64,000 nt of DNA from Actinomycetes bacterium. Lineage in GTDB: Bacteria > Actinomycetota > Coriobacteriia > Coriobacteriales > Eggerthellaceae. The notes beneath the pieces are model-generated. The model saw nothing but the letters and a program-made list of their open reading frames with translations, was not told the origin of the DNA and did not search any database. The stretch spans positions 62,001 through 126,000 of the forward strand of contig JAEXAI010000016.1 of assembly GCA_023394615.1 (NCBI GenBank). Reading direction: 5' to 3'. Below are positions 36,024 through 45,350 of the stretch, in pieces (position 1 is the first letter of the stretch; each line of letters begins with the position of its first letter). The position numbers were made by a program, and so were the translations under genes.

Positions 36024-36951
36024 CGTTGCTCCCTCCTAGCAGCAGATACAATGCCGCCATGCGTGTGCAGATTCCCGCATACACCTGATCTAGAATAACC
36101 GATCGTTGCGGATGGTCGGCCATGTAACTGTCCAGCTCGACACCACGGTTGATAGGGCCGGGATGACAGATGATGGCATCGGGCTTCATCAGCTTTTCGC
36201 GCTCGCGCGTCAAGCCGAACAACATATTGTATTCACGCAGGCTGGGATAAGGTGCACCCTCCAACCTTTCGCGCTGTATGCGCAGCATATAGACCACGTC
36301 CAGCTCGGGCAGTGCCTCGTCAATGTTGCTGGTTACGTGATCGGCGCCAAGCACATCGGGGCGGGCGGGCATCAGCGTAACTGGAGCTATTACCGTCACC
36401 TCGCAGCCCATTATCTTGAGCGCGGGGATAAGCGATCCGCATACGCGCGAATGACCGATATCGCCGACGACGCCCACTTTCAGTTTGTCGAACGAGCCTT
36501 TGGCCTGCCAGATGCTGAACAGGTCGAGCAGAGCTTGGGTAGGATGCTGATGCTTGCCATCGCCCGCATCAATCACACCTGCGTTTGTGTGCTCGGTAAT
36601 CATCTGGGGCACGCCCGCATGCTTATCGCGCACTATAACCATGTCAATCTTATATGCGTTCAAGGTCTCGATAGTGTCGACCAGGCTTTCGCCTTTCGAC
36701 GCCGAGCTGCTAGAGCCACCGAAATTCAATGTGTCGCAGGACAATCGCTTTTCGGCCAGTTCGAAGCTGGAACGAGTGCGCGTGGAAGGCTCGTTGAACA
36801 TGTTTATGACCGTCAGGCCCTTCAACGTAGGCAGCTTCTTGATTTTGCGCTCGTTCACTTCTTTGAACGTGACCGCGGTTTCCAGTATCTGCATAATATC
36901 GTCTGCAGAATACTCCGTGATATCGATGAGGTGCTTATGATTGAATGCCAT
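36007..36951 (-). CDS. pyrB: aspartate carbamoyltransferase catalytic subunit
   Basis: PyrB condenses carbamoyl phosphate with aspartate. The 314-residue protein has the carbamoyl-phosphate loop EPSTRTRSSFELA, the HPTQALLDLFSI strand and the LRIQRER motif. There is no pyrI regulatory-chain gene nearby, as expected for a PyrR-regulated Gram-positive pathway. It follows pyrR by three bases. Confidence 0.96.
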   Translation of the reverse strand: MAFNHKHLIDITEYSADDIMQILETAVTFKEVNERKIKKLPTLKGLTVINMFNEPSTRTRSSFELAEKRLSCDTLNFGGSSSSASKGESLVDTIETLNAYKIDMVIVRDKHAGVPQMITEHTNAGVIDAGDGKHQHPTQALLDLFSIWQAKGSFDKLKVGVVGDIGHSRVCGSLIPALKIMGCEVTVIAPVTLMPARPDVLGADHVTSNIDEALPELDVVYMLRIQRERLEGAPYPSLREYNMLFGLTREREKLMKPDAIICHPGPINRGVELDSYMADHPQRSVILDQVYAGICTRMAALYLLLGGSNDGLTA

Positions 36952-36954
36952 CGA

Positions 36955-37542
36955 TTACTCGCCTCCCAGCGGTGCGGATCCCGCGCGGGATCCCGGTTCG
37001 ATATCCAGAATGTCCACTTCAGACCTGCCGTCGACCGCTTCTAGGAACAAGCGCACGTTCTCCTCAGAAGACGAGGGAACGTTTTTGCCTACGTAGTCGG
37101 CGCGAATGGGAAGTTCCCTGTGGCCGCGGTCTACCAGCACCGCCAGCTGCACTGTCTTGGGTCGACCCAAATCCATCAGCGCATCGAGTGCCGCTCGGAT
37201 GGTGCGCCCCGTGTAGAGCACATCGTCCACCAACACCACATCTTTGCCGTCGATGTTGAAGTCAATTTTGGTGCCGTGTACCTCTGGTGCCAAATGCGTC
37301 ATAAAATCGTCGCGGTAGAAGCTGATGTCCAAATGCCCTAATGGCACCTGTGCACCTTCTATCTCGTTGATTTTTCCGACCAGTTCCTTTGCCAGAACAT
37401 CGCCTCTTGTGACGATGCCGACCAGCGCCAGGTTTTGAGCGCCGTGGTTCGCTTCCAGAATCTGGTGCGCAATGCGCGTAAGCGAACGTTCGATCTCCGT
37501 GCTGTCCATGCACACGGATTTTACCTGCTGGGTTCCGTTCAT
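36955..37542 (-). CDS. pyrR: PyrR, pyrimidine operon attenuator / uracil phosphoribosyltransferase
   Basis: PyrR binds leader RNA when UMP is high and promotes termination; many members also make UMP from uracil and PRPP. The 195-residue protein has the PRPP motif VVLVDDVLYTGRT at 102-114 and the N-terminal IVTRGDVLA. The ATG at 37542 has GAGGAG six bases upstream. The frame runs on to 37785 through the leader, which cannot be coding. First gene of pyrR-pyrB-pyrC, with its own attenuator. Confidence 0.95.
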   Translation of the reverse strand: MNGTQQVKSVCMDSTEIERSLTRIAHQILEANHGAQNLALVGIVTRGDVLAKELVGKINEIEGAQVPLGHLDISFYRDDFMTHLAPEVHGTKIDFNIDGKDVVLVDDVLYTGRTIRAALDALMDLGRPKTVQLAVLVDRGHRELPIRADYVGKNVPSSSEENVRLFLEAVDGRSEVDILDIEPGSRAGSAPLGGE

Positions 37543-37680
37543 ACACACTCCTCTCGTTTTCCGAAGTGCGTACAGGCTGACCTCTTCCGGACCTTGAACC
37601 CGGTTTCGCCTGATATTCGCCGAGTTTGATGCGAATAAGGCGCCCACCGAGTCCGATTCGAAGGATCTGCGCGCGGGCAT

Positions 37681-37708
37681 AAAAAATGCCTTTGCGACAG
37701 ACAAAGGC
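37681..37708 (-). terminator. attenuator terminator in the pyrR leader
   Basis: GCCTTTG / CAAAGGC with a seven-base loop is followed on the minus strand by ATTTTTT. Upstream AAGGCTT and GCAGCT segments (about 37700-37750) can pair with the AAGCCTT overlapping its 5' arm, giving the competing antiterminator expected of PyrR control. Confidence 0.92.
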
Positions 37709-37746
37709 TTCGAGTTGCTAGCTGCTTTTCTTGTTGCAGCTTCAAG

Positions 37747-37778
37747 CCTTGTCGGTCTCTCTGTACCGCTCTTAAAGG
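37747..37778 (-). promoter_or_regulatory. PyrR-binding box in the pyrR leader
   Basis: The minus-strand RNA reads CCTTTAAGAGCGGTACAGAG then AGACCGACAAGG. It differs from the carA box at only a few positions plus one inserted base. A promoter with TTGGCA (37816-37811) and TTTTAT (37793-37788), spaced by 17 bases, would start transcription at about the first base of the box. Confidence 0.88.
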
Positions 37779-38042
37779 ACTGCAATCATAAAACCACGAA
37801 ACCGCCCGTTTGCCAACCCCCCAATATTTAATTCTTTCATTTCAGCACGTGCCATTGGATGGGATTGTTTGACATGCGAGTTTTGCACCTGCGCAAATAA
37901 CCTCAAGTGAACAGGTCCTATGTCGCGCAATGACGCATTCTTTGAACATTTGGGGAAGCTTGCCTAATTACCGATTCATCTCAGAGCGCTACAATGTCTA
38001 ATCGTGATGCAGCAAATTCAAAACAGGAATGGAAAACTGAGC

Positions 38043-38558
38043 ATGCAGGACAACCAGATCGCACAAGAACTAAAAAGCAACGTATTCGACACCGCCCTCA
38101 TCTTCGAAGGCGGCGGTATGCGCGAGTCATATTCCAGTGCCATCGCCAATGCGTTTCTAGATGCGGGTATCTACTTCGATCATGTTTACGGTGTTTCGGC
38201 CGGCAGCAGCAGCACGGTAAACTATATCTCGCGCGACACGCGCCGCACGAAAGCATCGTTCACCAGCCTTACGCGCGACCCGGAATTCGGCGGCATGCAC
38301 ACGTTTTTGCAGGGCAAGGGGCTGTTCAATTCAGAGCATATCTATGCTGAGATTAGCCAAGGCAACGGCGGGCTTCCCTTCAACATGAACGTGTTCCTTG
38401 CAAACCCAGCCAAAGCAACCATCGCAGCATTCGTTCGCGACACCGGCGCCACTATGTATTTCACGAAAGATTTGGCCGTTCTCGAAGCCAACTATGCAAA
38501 TGGCGCATCATTGGCCCAGCGCAGCATGGCCCAATGGATAAAATTCTTGGGACTATAG
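38043..38558 (+). pseudogene. patatin-like phospholipase, C-terminally truncated
   Basis: Patatin lipases use a Ser-Asp dyad. The first about 140 residues are well conserved: IFEGGGMRE (oxyanion loop), GVSAGSS (nucleophile elbow), FGGMHTFLQGKGLF and NPAKATIAAFVRDTG. The family normally continues for another 100-150 residues containing the DGG catalytic aspartate. Here the frame ends after 171 residues with an unrelated end (AQWIKFLGL), and I find no continuation in any frame in the 160 bases before the next gene. It probably lost its 3' half by deletion. The ATG at 38043 is chosen over GTG at 38004. It may be inactive, or make a non-catalytic protein. Confidence 0.7.
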
Positions 38559-38722
38559 AGTCAAACGAATCTGCTGCTTTCAAGATTGAGTGGATTTAGC
38601 TGACCGCGCACCTTTTTTTACGCTACCATGCTATACGTCCTAATGAGAATGCATACGTCATGGGCGATTGGCGAATCGCGTGATACAGCATGTCAGTATG
38701 CACATCGAACGGAAAGCACAAC

Positions 38723-39292
38723 GTGGCGCAATTCACCAAACAAGCTATCATACAGACCTTTATCGACCTGCTCAACGAGCAGCCTTTCGATAAGATTACC
38801 GTCACCGACATCGTGACAAAGTGCGGCGTGAACCGCAACACGTTTTATTACTACTTTCAAGATATATACGCCCTGGTCGACGAATTGTTTCGCAACGAAA
38901 CAAACCAGATTCTCGATAGCGACATGGATTTCGCCGAATGGCAGGATGGCTTCCTGAAAGCGACGATGTTTGCGCGCCAGAACATGAAAGCCATATACCA
39001 CCTGTACAATTCCATAAACCGCGACCGACTCGAAACTTACCTTTATGATGTAACCTCGAAAAGCGTATCCTCGTTTCTGCAAAACCAAGCAAAAGGGATG
39101 AACGTTCCCGCAGACGACATACGCGATTTGACCGTTTTGTACACGGTGGCATTGGAAGGCATCGTGTTGGAGTGGCTTCACGAGGGCATGGAGCAAAGTC
39201 CTGAAGATTTCATCGCAACCATGGCCCGACTGCTTGACGGCAGCACGACCTTCATATTGAAACGAGCCGCAGAAACCGCGAACGCCCGCTAG
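38723..39292 (+). CDS. TetR/AcrR family regulator of the metK-like/MMPL genes
   Basis: The N-terminal helix-turn-helix reads ITVTDIVTKCGVNRNTFYYYF, typical of the DhaS-like TetR group; the rest is helical. The 189-residue reading starts at a GTG with GGAAAG six bases upstream; an ATG at 38690 would add 11 codons. It sits directly upstream of the metK-like gene, MMPL transporter and heptad-repeat gene on the same strand. TetR genes beside MMPL/RND transporters usually repress them, so that role is inferred. Confidence 0.88.
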   Translation: MAQFTKQAIIQTFIDLLNEQPFDKITVTDIVTKCGVNRNTFYYYFQDIYALVDELFRNETNQILDSDMDFAEWQDGFLKATMFARQNMKAIYHLYNSINRDRLETYLYDVTSKSVSSFLQNQAKGMNVPADDIRDLTVLYTVALEGIVLEWLHEGMEQSPEDFIATMARLLDGSTTFILKRAAETANAR

Positions 39293-39310
39293 AATTATCG
39301 TCACCCCACT

Positions 39311-39363
39311 CTAGGCAATTCGCCCTGTTTGTCTGAATTCTAGTCAATTACGCCTGAATGCAT
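39311..39363. promoter_or_regulatory. repeat-rich region before the metK-like gene
   Basis: CTAGGCAATTC and GAATTCTAG (39311-39343) form an imperfect inverted repeat, and CAATTCGCCCTG / CAATTACGCCTG are direct copies about 29 bases apart. These are candidate sites for the adjacent TetR protein. Evidence is position and symmetry only. Confidence 0.35.
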
Positions 39364-39454
39364 GAATTTCGAACACCGAAGATTCATTGACCGTTTTCCC
39401 CGGTCCCCATTGAAATTAGAGTAATAAGCGCTTTAAAGACTCTATGGGACATCT

Positions 39455-40624
39455 ATGGGTAATCGAGGAAAAACGGATACATGCTTCACATCTGAATCGG
39501 TCACGATGGGCCATCCCGACAAACTCTGCGACCAGATTGCAGACGCCGTGCTCGATGATATCCTGCGCCACGACGCAAATGCCTTGGTGGATTGCGATGT
39601 CACCGCTTGCCGCGATGGCGTACACATCATGGGAGAGGTCGCATCCGACTATTCGGCGGATTATGAGGGTATCGCACGCGAAGTGCTCCGTTTCGTAGGC
39701 TACAGCGAACCCTCAGCCAAATTCAATGCCGAAACGTGCATCGTACGCGTAAACGTGCATGACGAATCCCCCGACATCATATGCAGCGTTGAGCGCTCAG
39801 CCAGCGAAGATGCGGGTGCTTGCGATCAGGGTACCGTGTTTGGATTCGCCTGCGACGACACGTCGTCGTTGATGCCGATGCCCATCACTTTGGCGCATAC
39901 GCTGACGCGCCGTTTGGACCGTATACGCTGCGATCATCCGAAATCACGCCTACTGCCGGACGGCAAAGCCCAAGTAAGCGTGGAATACCGCAACGGATGC
40001 CCACTGCGTATCGCCGCTATTGTGCTTTCCGCGCAAAACGATTCTGCAGAAGGCATCGATTCAGTGCGGGAAAGACTTGCCGCAAGCGTCGTGCGCGCGG
40101 TCTTGCCACAATCGCTCATAGACAATCAGACCCTTATCTACATCAATCCGACCGGTCGCTTCATATTGGGCGGACCCTTCGCGAGCTCGGGTCTTACCGG
40201 GCGAAAGACCCTTGTCGATACGTACGGCGGCTTTGCCCGTTGTGGCGGCAGCTCACTTGCGGGCAAAGACCCATCCAAGATTAACCGCAGTGGAGCCTAC
40301 ATGGCACGCTACCTTGCGAAGAACATCGTCGCCGCTCATCTGGCGCGCAAATGCGAGATCCGCCTGTCCTATGCGATGGGTCTGACTGATCCTGTATGCA
40401 TAAGCGTGGACACCATGAATACCGCCGTCATCTCAGACGACAGATTGACGGACTGGATTGTTCGAAACATCGACTTGAGACCTTCCAAAATCACCGAAAG
40501 ATTAAATCTTCGCCGACCGATATATCGCGCGCTTTCCTGCTATGGCCAGGTTGGCGAAAACGCGCTTTCCCTCCCATGGGAGAAAACCGACCTGGTAGGC
40601 ATATTATCAGCGGATTTGGGATAA
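39455..40624 (+). CDS. divergent S-adenosylmethionine synthetase-family protein (MetK paralogue)
   Basis: MetK makes S-adenosylmethionine from methionine and ATP. The 389-residue protein has full MetK length and fold motifs: SESVTMGHPDK, GACDQG, NPTGRF, SGLTGRKTLVDTYGGFAR and AGKDPSKINRSGAY. Several residues that are nearly invariant in true MetK are changed. Against E. coli numbering, E42 is D48, Q98 is C110, D238 is S244 and the Mg-binding D271 is N277; E12 is M18 and the His of ARHGGGAF is C263. H14, D16, D118, K165, R244, K245, K265 and K269 equivalents remain. It is probably not the housekeeping enzyme and may use other substrates or have lost activity. It lies in a TetR-MMPL accessory locus. 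No clear Shine-Dalgarno is seen. Confidence 0.85.
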   Translation: MGNRGKTDTCFTSESVTMGHPDKLCDQIADAVLDDILRHDANALVDCDVTACRDGVHIMGEVASDYSADYEGIAREVLRFVGYSEPSAKFNAETCIVRVNVHDESPDIICSVERSASEDAGACDQGTVFGFACDDTSSLMPMPITLAHTLTRRLDRIRCDHPKSRLLPDGKAQVSVEYRNGCPLRIAAIVLSAQNDSAEGIDSVRERLAASVVRAVLPQSLIDNQTLIYINPTGRFILGGPFASSGLTGRKTLVDTYGGFARCGGSSLAGKDPSKINRSGAYMARYLAKNIVAAHLARKCEIRLSYAMGLTDPVCISVDTMNTAVISDDRLTDWIVRNIDLRPSKITERLNLRRPIYRALSCYGQVGENALSLPWEKTDLVGILSADLG

Positions 40625-40639
40625 AGGAGAAAAGGGAAT

Positions 40640-42823
40640 ATGGCAGACATCGAGAAAAGAAGAAAGGCGGGATACGCTTTCGGCAATTTTGTCGTAAAGC
40701 ACAAAATAGCTATTTTAGTCATAGCGCTTCTGCTACTGATACCAGCTACTTTGGGCATGAAAGCTACGCGCATCAATTACGACATGCTGACGTATTTGCC
40801 TTCCGACATGGAAACGGTAAAGGGCCAAAACATCCTGATGGATGACTTCGGAAAAGGCGCATTCAGCTTCATCGTCTGCGAGGGCATGAACGACAAGGAC
40901 GTGTCATCCCTGAAAAGCCAGATCGAGGAAATCGACCATGTGGACACTGTGCTTTGGAGCGATGCGATCACGGATGCCGGCATTCCCAAAGAAGCGATTC
41001 CCGAGCGTTTTTACGATGCATACAATAGCGGAGACGCCACGATGATGGCCGTGTTTTTCGATACATCGACCTCGGCTGACGAGACGATAAGCGCGGTATC
41101 GCAAATTCGAGCTTTGAACGACAAGCAAGTATTCGTATCGGGGCTTTCCGCCATGGTCGCCGATTTGAAGGATACAGCAGAAGCCGAAGAACCGGCCTAT
41201 GTGGGCATCGCGGTTTTGGGCGCTGTTCTGGCACTGCTCTTGTTGACCGACAGCTGGTTGGTGCCTTTCATATTCCTTGCCAGCATCGGCGTTGCCATCA
41301 TGTGGAACATGGGCACGAACTACTTCATGGGCGAGATTTCATACATCACCAAAGCGCTTGCTGCCGTGTTGCAACTGGCGGTGACTATGGACTACTCGAT
41401 TTTCTTGTGGCATGCGTTCACCGAACAGCATGCGAACTATCCCGACGATAACAACAAGGCAATGTCGATTGCAATCGGCGACACGTTAACGGCCATCGTA
41501 AGCTCCGCCATGACGGCAACAGCAGGCTTTTTGGCCCTGTGCGCTATGAGCTACACGCTCGGTGCTGACTTGGGTATAGTTATGGCGAAAGGCTGCCTGC
41601 TCGGTCTGCTTGGCAGCGTCACCACCTTGCCAGCTTTGATTCTGCTATTCGAAAAGCCATTGGAGAAAACGCGCCACCGTACCCTGATTCCCAAGGCCGA
41701 CCGCCTTTCGAATTCCGTGGCGAAGCACTACAAGATATACCTTTTGGTGTTTGTGATTGCATTGGTGCCCGCCGCCATCGGGTTTGCGAACAAACCTCTG
41801 CTCTACGACTTCTCAAAGATTATCGGCGGTGACAGCGGCACCAGCAGCTTCTCGTTTGTGCAGGCGAATAAAAAAGTGCAGGAAGATTTTGACGTAGCCA
41901 CTACTGAAATGGTGCTATGCGATGCGAACCTGAACCATGCACAGTCAAAGCAAATGCTGAACCGACTGGATAATCTTGATGGCGTGCAATACGCACTTGG
42001 CTACGATTCGATTGTGGGCGGCCAGCTGCCTGACCAGCTCATACCCGATAGCCTGAAGAGCACGCTGAAAACAGATGGATGGCAGCTGATTCTGATAAAC
42101 TCGTCTTACAGTGTGTCTTCCGACGAAGCCAATGCTCAGATTGATTCGATCAATTCAATCATAAAGGAATACGACCCTAACGCCATGTTGATTGGTGAAG
42201 CCCCGGCCACCAAAGACCTTATCAGCACCACCGACACCGACTTCCAGGTGGTCGACTGGATAGCTATCGCATCCATCGCGCTCATCTTGCTTTTGGTATT
42301 CAAGAGCATATCGCTGCCGCTCATATTGGTACTCGTTATCGAATTCGCCATCATGATCAACCTCGGCATCCCCTACTTCACGAATTCACCGATGGTGTTC
42401 ATCACGCCTGTATGCATCAGCACGATTCAGCTGGGCTCCACCGTAAACTACGCCATTTTGATGACGACGCGATACCGCAAAGAACGCTATGACGGGCTTG
42501 AGAAAAATGCAGCTATCAGCACAGCACTCTGCACTTCATTGCCCTCCATCGTCACCAGCGCCGTATCGTTTTTCGCTGCAACCATCGGAGTGTCCATCTA
42601 CAGCAATATGAGCATTATCAGCGAGATGTGCACGCTTATGGCACGCGGCGCCGTCATCAGTATGTTCAGCGTACTGTTTATACTGCCTGCGTTCTTCATG
42701 CTCTTTGACGGCGTGATTATACGCACCAGCAAGTATTTTAGAAAAAAAGAATCCAAGTCATCTAAAGGCAACGACAACAGCTCTGCAATGGGCACGTTGA
42801 ATCAAACGGAGGTAGAAGCATGA
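40640..42823 (+). CDS. MMPL/RND-family membrane transporter
   Basis: The 727-residue protein has the two-fold RND layout: a first membrane helix (residues about 22-40), a large extracytoplasmic loop, a bundle of helices, then the same pattern again. Conserved MMPL features include the AVTMDYSIFLWHAF helix and its counterpart LGSTVNYAILMTTRY. These proteins export lipids or hydrophobic compounds using proton force. The substrate is unknown. Shine-Dalgarno AAGGAGAAAAGGG precedes the ATG. The stop overlaps the next start as ATGA, so it is translationally coupled to the heptad-repeat protein. Confidence 0.92.
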   Translation: MADIEKRRKAGYAFGNFVVKHKIAILVIALLLLIPATLGMKATRINYDMLTYLPSDMETVKGQNILMDDFGKGAFSFIVCEGMNDKDVSSLKSQIEEIDHVDTVLWSDAITDAGIPKEAIPERFYDAYNSGDATMMAVFFDTSTSADETISAVSQIRALNDKQVFVSGLSAMVADLKDTAEAEEPAYVGIAVLGAVLALLLLTDSWLVPFIFLASIGVAIMWNMGTNYFMGEISYITKALAAVLQLAVTMDYSIFLWHAFTEQHANYPDDNNKAMSIAIGDTLTAIVSSAMTATAGFLALCAMSYTLGADLGIVMAKGCLLGLLGSVTTLPALILLFEKPLEKTRHRTLIPKADRLSNSVAKHYKIYLLVFVIALVPAAIGFANKPLLYDFSKIIGGDSGTSSFSFVQANKKVQEDFDVATTEMVLCDANLNHAQSKQMLNRLDNLDGVQYALGYDSIVGGQLPDQLIPDSLKSTLKTDGWQLILINSSYSVSSDEANAQIDSINSIIKEYDPNAMLIGEAPATKDLISTTDTDFQVVDWIAIASIALILLLVFKSISLPLILVLVIEFAIMINLGIPYFTNSPMVFITPVCISTIQLGSTVNYAILMTTRYRKERYDGLEKNAAISTALCTSLPSIVTSAVSFFAATIGVSIYSNMSIISEMCTLMARGAVISMFSVLFILPAFFMLFDGVIIRTSKYFRKKESKSSKGNDNSSAMGTLNQTEVEA

Positions 42824-45228
42824 ACCAAAATAACGGAATAAGCAAACTGCGCAACGTCGCACTGGCTACCATTTTGGCAGCGGGCGTGGTCGGGCCCACC
42901 TATGTGGCGACCGCGCAAAACACAGCAAACGCAACCTCTTCAACCAGCACGTCTGCTTCTGCCACAAGCAATGGCACCTCAACCGATACCACATCGGATT
43001 CAATTCTGTCGAACCTGCTTGGCAACACCAGCAACACTCAGAGCACAACGTCAAGTACGCCTTCTAAAGAAGAGACGGTCTATGTGTTCTCGAAAGCCGA
43101 CGGCACAACGAAAAACACGATTGTGAGCGACTGGCTGAAAAACGTGAAGGGCGACACGCGTTTGCAGGACACATCCACGCTCACCGACATCCAGAATACC
43201 GAAGGCAATCAGCAATACACTAGCAGCGACAGCGGTAAAACGCTTTCGTGGGATGCTCAAGGAAGCGACATCTACTACCAAGGCAACACCACGAAAGCCG
43301 CTCCTGTGAGCATGAAGGTTACCTATACCCTAGACGGGCAAACGGTAACGCCAGAAGAAATAGCAGGAAAAAGCGGTAAGGTGACGATTCGTTTTGACTA
43401 CACGAACAATTCCTTATCAGTAAAAACAGTGAACGGATCATTGCAAACCGTCTACACACCGTTTGTGGCCATGACCGGCCTGATGCTGGACAATTCGAAC
43501 TTCAAGAACATCACGGTCACAAACGCCAAGATGCTCAACGATGGCGACCGCACCACCGTGGCAGGATACGCATTGCCCGGCATGCAAACGAACCTAGGGC
43601 TCTCGAAAGACACCATTGATGTCCCCGAGTACTTCGAGATCAGCGCTGATGCGACCGATTTCAAAATGGACACCACGATGACAGTCGTGACCAGCGACTT
43701 ATTCAAAAACGTTGATTCTGCCGATATCAACGAAAACTCCGTGCAGAGCAGCATCGACACGCTGCAAAGCTCCATGACGCAGTTGGTCAACGGCTCAAGC
43801 GATCTCTATGATGGCCTGCAACAACTTGCCGACGGCGCCACTACGCTGGATTCAGGTGTGGGCACGCTGCAAGATTCCACATCGAGTTTGCCTGATAGCG
43901 CCAGCAAACTGGCCTCGGGTTCAAAGTCGCTTGCCAGCGGGATCCTTTCTGCTCTGACTGGATCGGATAGCTTAGCAGAAGGTTCAAGTGCGCTCTACAA
44001 CGGCTTGACGCTGATGAAGAACGGATCGGATACCACCACTGGCTTGCAAGATGCGCTGAATGCGGTAGGTACAGATTCCGATACGGGATCAACGACCCTG
44101 AAGGGCGGCCTTAATCAGTTGAAAGCTGGATTGACAGGCACAACCGCAACAACGGGCTCTGATGGCCTACAGGCAACAGTCGACTCCCAGCTCGACTCAG
44201 CAGCAAGTGGCGCTTCACAGTTGGCAGCGGGCGTAGGTAATGCAGCAAGCGGCGTAGATACTGTCTCAAGCGGCGTAAGCAGTGCCTCTGGTGCGCTCGA
44301 CACCGCAAGCACAGAGTTGACGCAAGCATCCACTGATGCGAAGAGTGCGTATACTACTTTGGCACAGATTGATACGACAGGTATGACCCAAGCGCAAATT
44401 GAAGCTATCAATACCGCAAAACAAAGTTTGATGAATCCAACGAGTGCAACAACCGGTACAGGTGTTGTCTATGATGTCGGTACAGCTCAAGCCTATGTAT
44501 CCGGTGCCAATTCTGGCTTGACAGGAACTGGCGGCGTCACAGAAGGACTTGCGGCCATAAAAGGCAGTGCTGCCACTCAAACGCGGACTGGAAGTGGCTT
44601 GCTCTACGCTCAACAACAGCTTTCCGCAATGAGCACTTCGATAGCTAACGGAAGAACTTCATTCGATAGCGCCATCAACCAGCAACTCGTTCCCGGTATC
44701 GATAAGATAAATGCCTCACTTACTCTGCTTGCGAACGGCGGAACGGTCGGCAATAAGACAAGCGCAGGCCTGCAAGGTGCCGTGAGTGCTTTGGGCACCA
44801 AGTCGGATTCCGCTACGCTGATTGGCGGTGCCTACGCACTTTCCGGCGGCACAGCGCAATTGAGCGACGGACTTTCAGAGGCTTCCGATGGGGCCAATCA
44901 GCTGGCAAGCGGCACACAACAATTGAAGGATGCTACCCCAGCGCTTGTTTCCGGGATACAGGCGCTGAAAGCAGGGACCTCAGAGCTTTCAAGCGGCGCT
45001 GTCTCAGCTAAAGACGGTTCAGCCACATTGGCAAGCGGTCTGAAGCAGTTCAACGACGAAGGTGTACAAAAGATCGTCGATGCCTACAACAACAACCTGA
45101 AGGGTCTCTCCGATCGCATGAAAGCAACGGTCGACTCCGGCAAAGCCTACAACAACTTCAGCGGCATCAATGACTCCATGGACGGCTCGGTGAAGTTCAT
45201 ATACGAAACCGATGCCATAAATGAATAG
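42820..45228 (+). CDS. secreted heptad-repeat (XXXLXXG) protein, MMPL partner
   Basis: The 802-residue protein starts with a signal peptide (about 33 residues, LATILAAGVVGPTYVATAQ) and a Ser/Thr-rich stretch. A beta-rich domain follows to about residue 300. Next come many heptads of the XXXLXXGXXXL type, such as LYDGLQQLADGATTLDSG and ALVSGIQALKAGTSELSSG, found in YhgE/Pip-like and MMPL-associated proteins. These heptads suggest long coiled rods outside the membrane. The C-terminal end GSVKFIYETDAINE occurs in relatives; no C-terminal membrane anchor or LPXTG is seen. It probably works with the coupled MMPL transporter, bridging to the cell wall. Function is inferred. Confidence 0.8.
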   Translation: MNQNNGISKLRNVALATILAAGVVGPTYVATAQNTANATSSTSTSASATSNGTSTDTTSDSILSNLLGNTSNTQSTTSSTPSKEETVYVFSKADGTTKNTIVSDWLKNVKGDTRLQDTSTLTDIQNTEGNQQYTSSDSGKTLSWDAQGSDIYYQGNTTKAAPVSMKVTYTLDGQTVTPEEIAGKSGKVTIRFDYTNNSLSVKTVNGSLQTVYTPFVAMTGLMLDNSNFKNITVTNAKMLNDGDRTTVAGYALPGMQTNLGLSKDTIDVPEYFEISADATDFKMDTTMTVVTSDLFKNVDSADINENSVQSSIDTLQSSMTQLVNGSSDLYDGLQQLADGATTLDSGVGTLQDSTSSLPDSASKLASGSKSLASGILSALTGSDSLAEGSSALYNGLTLMKNGSDTTTGLQDALNAVGTDSDTGSTTLKGGLNQLKAGLTGTTATTGSDGLQATVDSQLDSAASGASQLAAGVGNAASGVDTVSSGVSSASGALDTASTELTQASTDAKSAYTTLAQIDTTGMTQAQIEAINTAKQSLMNPTSATTGTGVVYDVGTAQAYVSGANSGLTGTGGVTEGLAAIKGSAATQTRTGSGLLYAQQQLSAMSTSIANGRTSFDSAINQQLVPGIDKINASLTLLANGGTVGNKTSAGLQGAVSALGTKSDSATLIGGAYALSGGTAQLSDGLSEASDGANQLASGTQQLKDATPALVSGIQALKAGTSELSSGAVSAKDGSATLASGLKQFNDEGVQKIVDAYNNNLKGLSDRMKATVDSGKAYNNFSGINDSMDGSVKFIYETDAINE

Positions 45229-45271
45229 CTGCTTTACCACTAATAAGCGAGCAATAGCGATTTGATTGTAT

Positions 45272-45317
45272 ACGCGGGTGCGAGGTTCTGGCGAACTTGG
45301 CACCCGCGTTTTATTTG
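45272..45317 (+). terminator. terminator of the MMPL operon
   Basis: ACGCGGGTGC / GCACCCGCGT is a perfect 10-bp stem with an 18-base loop, followed by TTTTATTT, 44 bases after the heptad-repeat stop codon. Confidence 0.93.
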
Positions 45318-45350
45318 AACCTTGTGCTCGTTTTTTGCTTCCTAGACTTT

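Larger units (their letters stand above)
37543..38042. other. pyrR leader and divergent promoter region
   Basis: Apart from the attenuator and PyrR box, these 500 bases hold the divergent start of the patatin-like gene. TTACCG (37968-37973) and TACAAT (37990-37995), 16 bases apart, are a plausible promoter for it. I see no RNA gene. Confidence 0.55.

Noticed and set aside
36106..37044. 312-residue open frame antisense to pyrB
   Set aside because: Shadow of pyrB and pyrR coding bias; protein has no recognisable family.
38693..39304. 203-residue open frame opposite the TetR gene at 38723
   Set aside because: The plus-strand frame has a clear helix-turn-helix; the opposite frame has none.
39293..39454. 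SAM riboswitch before the metK-like gene
   Set aside because: No SAM-I, SAM-II or SAM-IV core is visible; only short repeats.
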